Shown here: positions 61,007 through 61,085 of the stretch, one piece after another
Position numbering within the stretch: the stretch's first letter is position 1
Layout of the letters: each line of letters starts with the position of its first letter
Source of the DNA: Bacteroidales bacterium UBA3684
GTDB lineage: Bacteria > Bacteroidota > Bacteroidia > Bacteroidales > P3
Direction: 5' to 3'
DNA length: 61,085 bases
Assembly (NCBI GenBank): GCA_002372855.1
Contig: DFIZ01000048.1
Location: 1-61,085, forward strand
The notes under the pieces: generated by a model
Seen by the model: only the letters and a program-made list of their open reading frames with translations
Database searches by the model: none
What the model was told of the DNA's origin: nothing
Program-made: the position numbers and the translations under genes

Positions 61007-61033
61007 GGGAGACGCGGCATGCCGCGTCTCTAC
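61007..61033. repeat. REP-like palindrome, copy 3
   Basis: GGGAGACGCGGCATGCCGCG followed by TCTCTAC; the centre GGCATGCC and flanks match copy 2. It may pair with copy 2 as an inverted unit about 95 bases apart. The rest of the window to 61085 shows no gene. Confidence 0.8.
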
Positions 61034-61085
61034 GGGAGGGGTCCGGGAGGGGTCGAAGAGGTACATAATTCGGCATTTCTTATAT

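Overview
The window comes from a member of the Bacteroidales (phylum Bacteroidota). Several things point there. It has type IX secretion (T9SS) components (PorP-, GldK/PorK-, PorE- and PorX-like) and T9SS cargo with C-terminal sorting domains. It has a fused MurF-alanine racemase, a DUF2851 gene and an OstA-like gene, and an S16 protein with a long Ala/Glu tail. Its promoters are of the TTTG-N19/20-TAnnTTTG type. I cannot place the family. Coding sequence is GC-rich and spacers are AT-rich.

Layout. 1-2300: the 5' end of dnaK and an M6-type protease, both on the minus strand. 2300-14400: a 3125-residue surface protein translationally coupled to a lipoprotein, then murF and a second lipoprotein (plus strand). 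14456-18692: tRNA-Pro, a PorE-like protein and lon (minus). 19210-30420: a DUF6266 ORF (plus), then a minus-strand run read as LRR protein, porP, gldK, ostA-like, grpE, dnaJ, DUF2851, murF-alr. 30843-34466: a small membrane protein, a GH29 fucosidase and an M23 peptidase (plus). 34525-41583: ornithine aminotransferase, a double-ATPase ABC protein, a TraR/DksA-like protein, rimM, rpsP and glmM. 41831-54339: ten to eleven tightly packed minus-strand genes (membrane protein, porX, a hypothetical, uvrA, a membrane protein, mnmE, a thioredoxin-fold protein, an M3 peptidase, pspC and a REP-associated transposase). 54459-60760: mfd, a PepSY-like secreted protein and purA.

The most unusual content lies outside ordinary gene function. 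First, about sixteen short-period arrays with 7-, 8- or 9-bp units are scattered through the window. In each array the unit length is fixed but the bases vary. They occur between genes and also in frame inside core genes: murF, mfd (twice), uvrA, lon, an ABC ATPase, a GH29 enzyme and two signal peptides. Several are built as inverted pairs, some around a terminator. Second, four copies of a dispersed element of about 75-130 bp each lie 130-250 bp upstream of a gene and in its orientation. Third, a nested palindromic (BIME-like) cluster sits next to a REP-associated transposase gene, and three copies of a second palindrome family occur elsewhere. Fourth, a TGACAAAATGnCA palindrome is shared by the dnaK and grpE-dnaJ regions and the spacer at 2025.

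The genes form recognisable groups. These are protein quality control (dnaK, grpE, dnaJ, lon), wall synthesis (murF, murF-alr, glmM, M23), T9SS with its cargo, DNA repair (uvrA, mfd) and translation (rpsP, rimM, mnmE, tRNA-Pro). All calls rest on reading the sequence; no database search was run.
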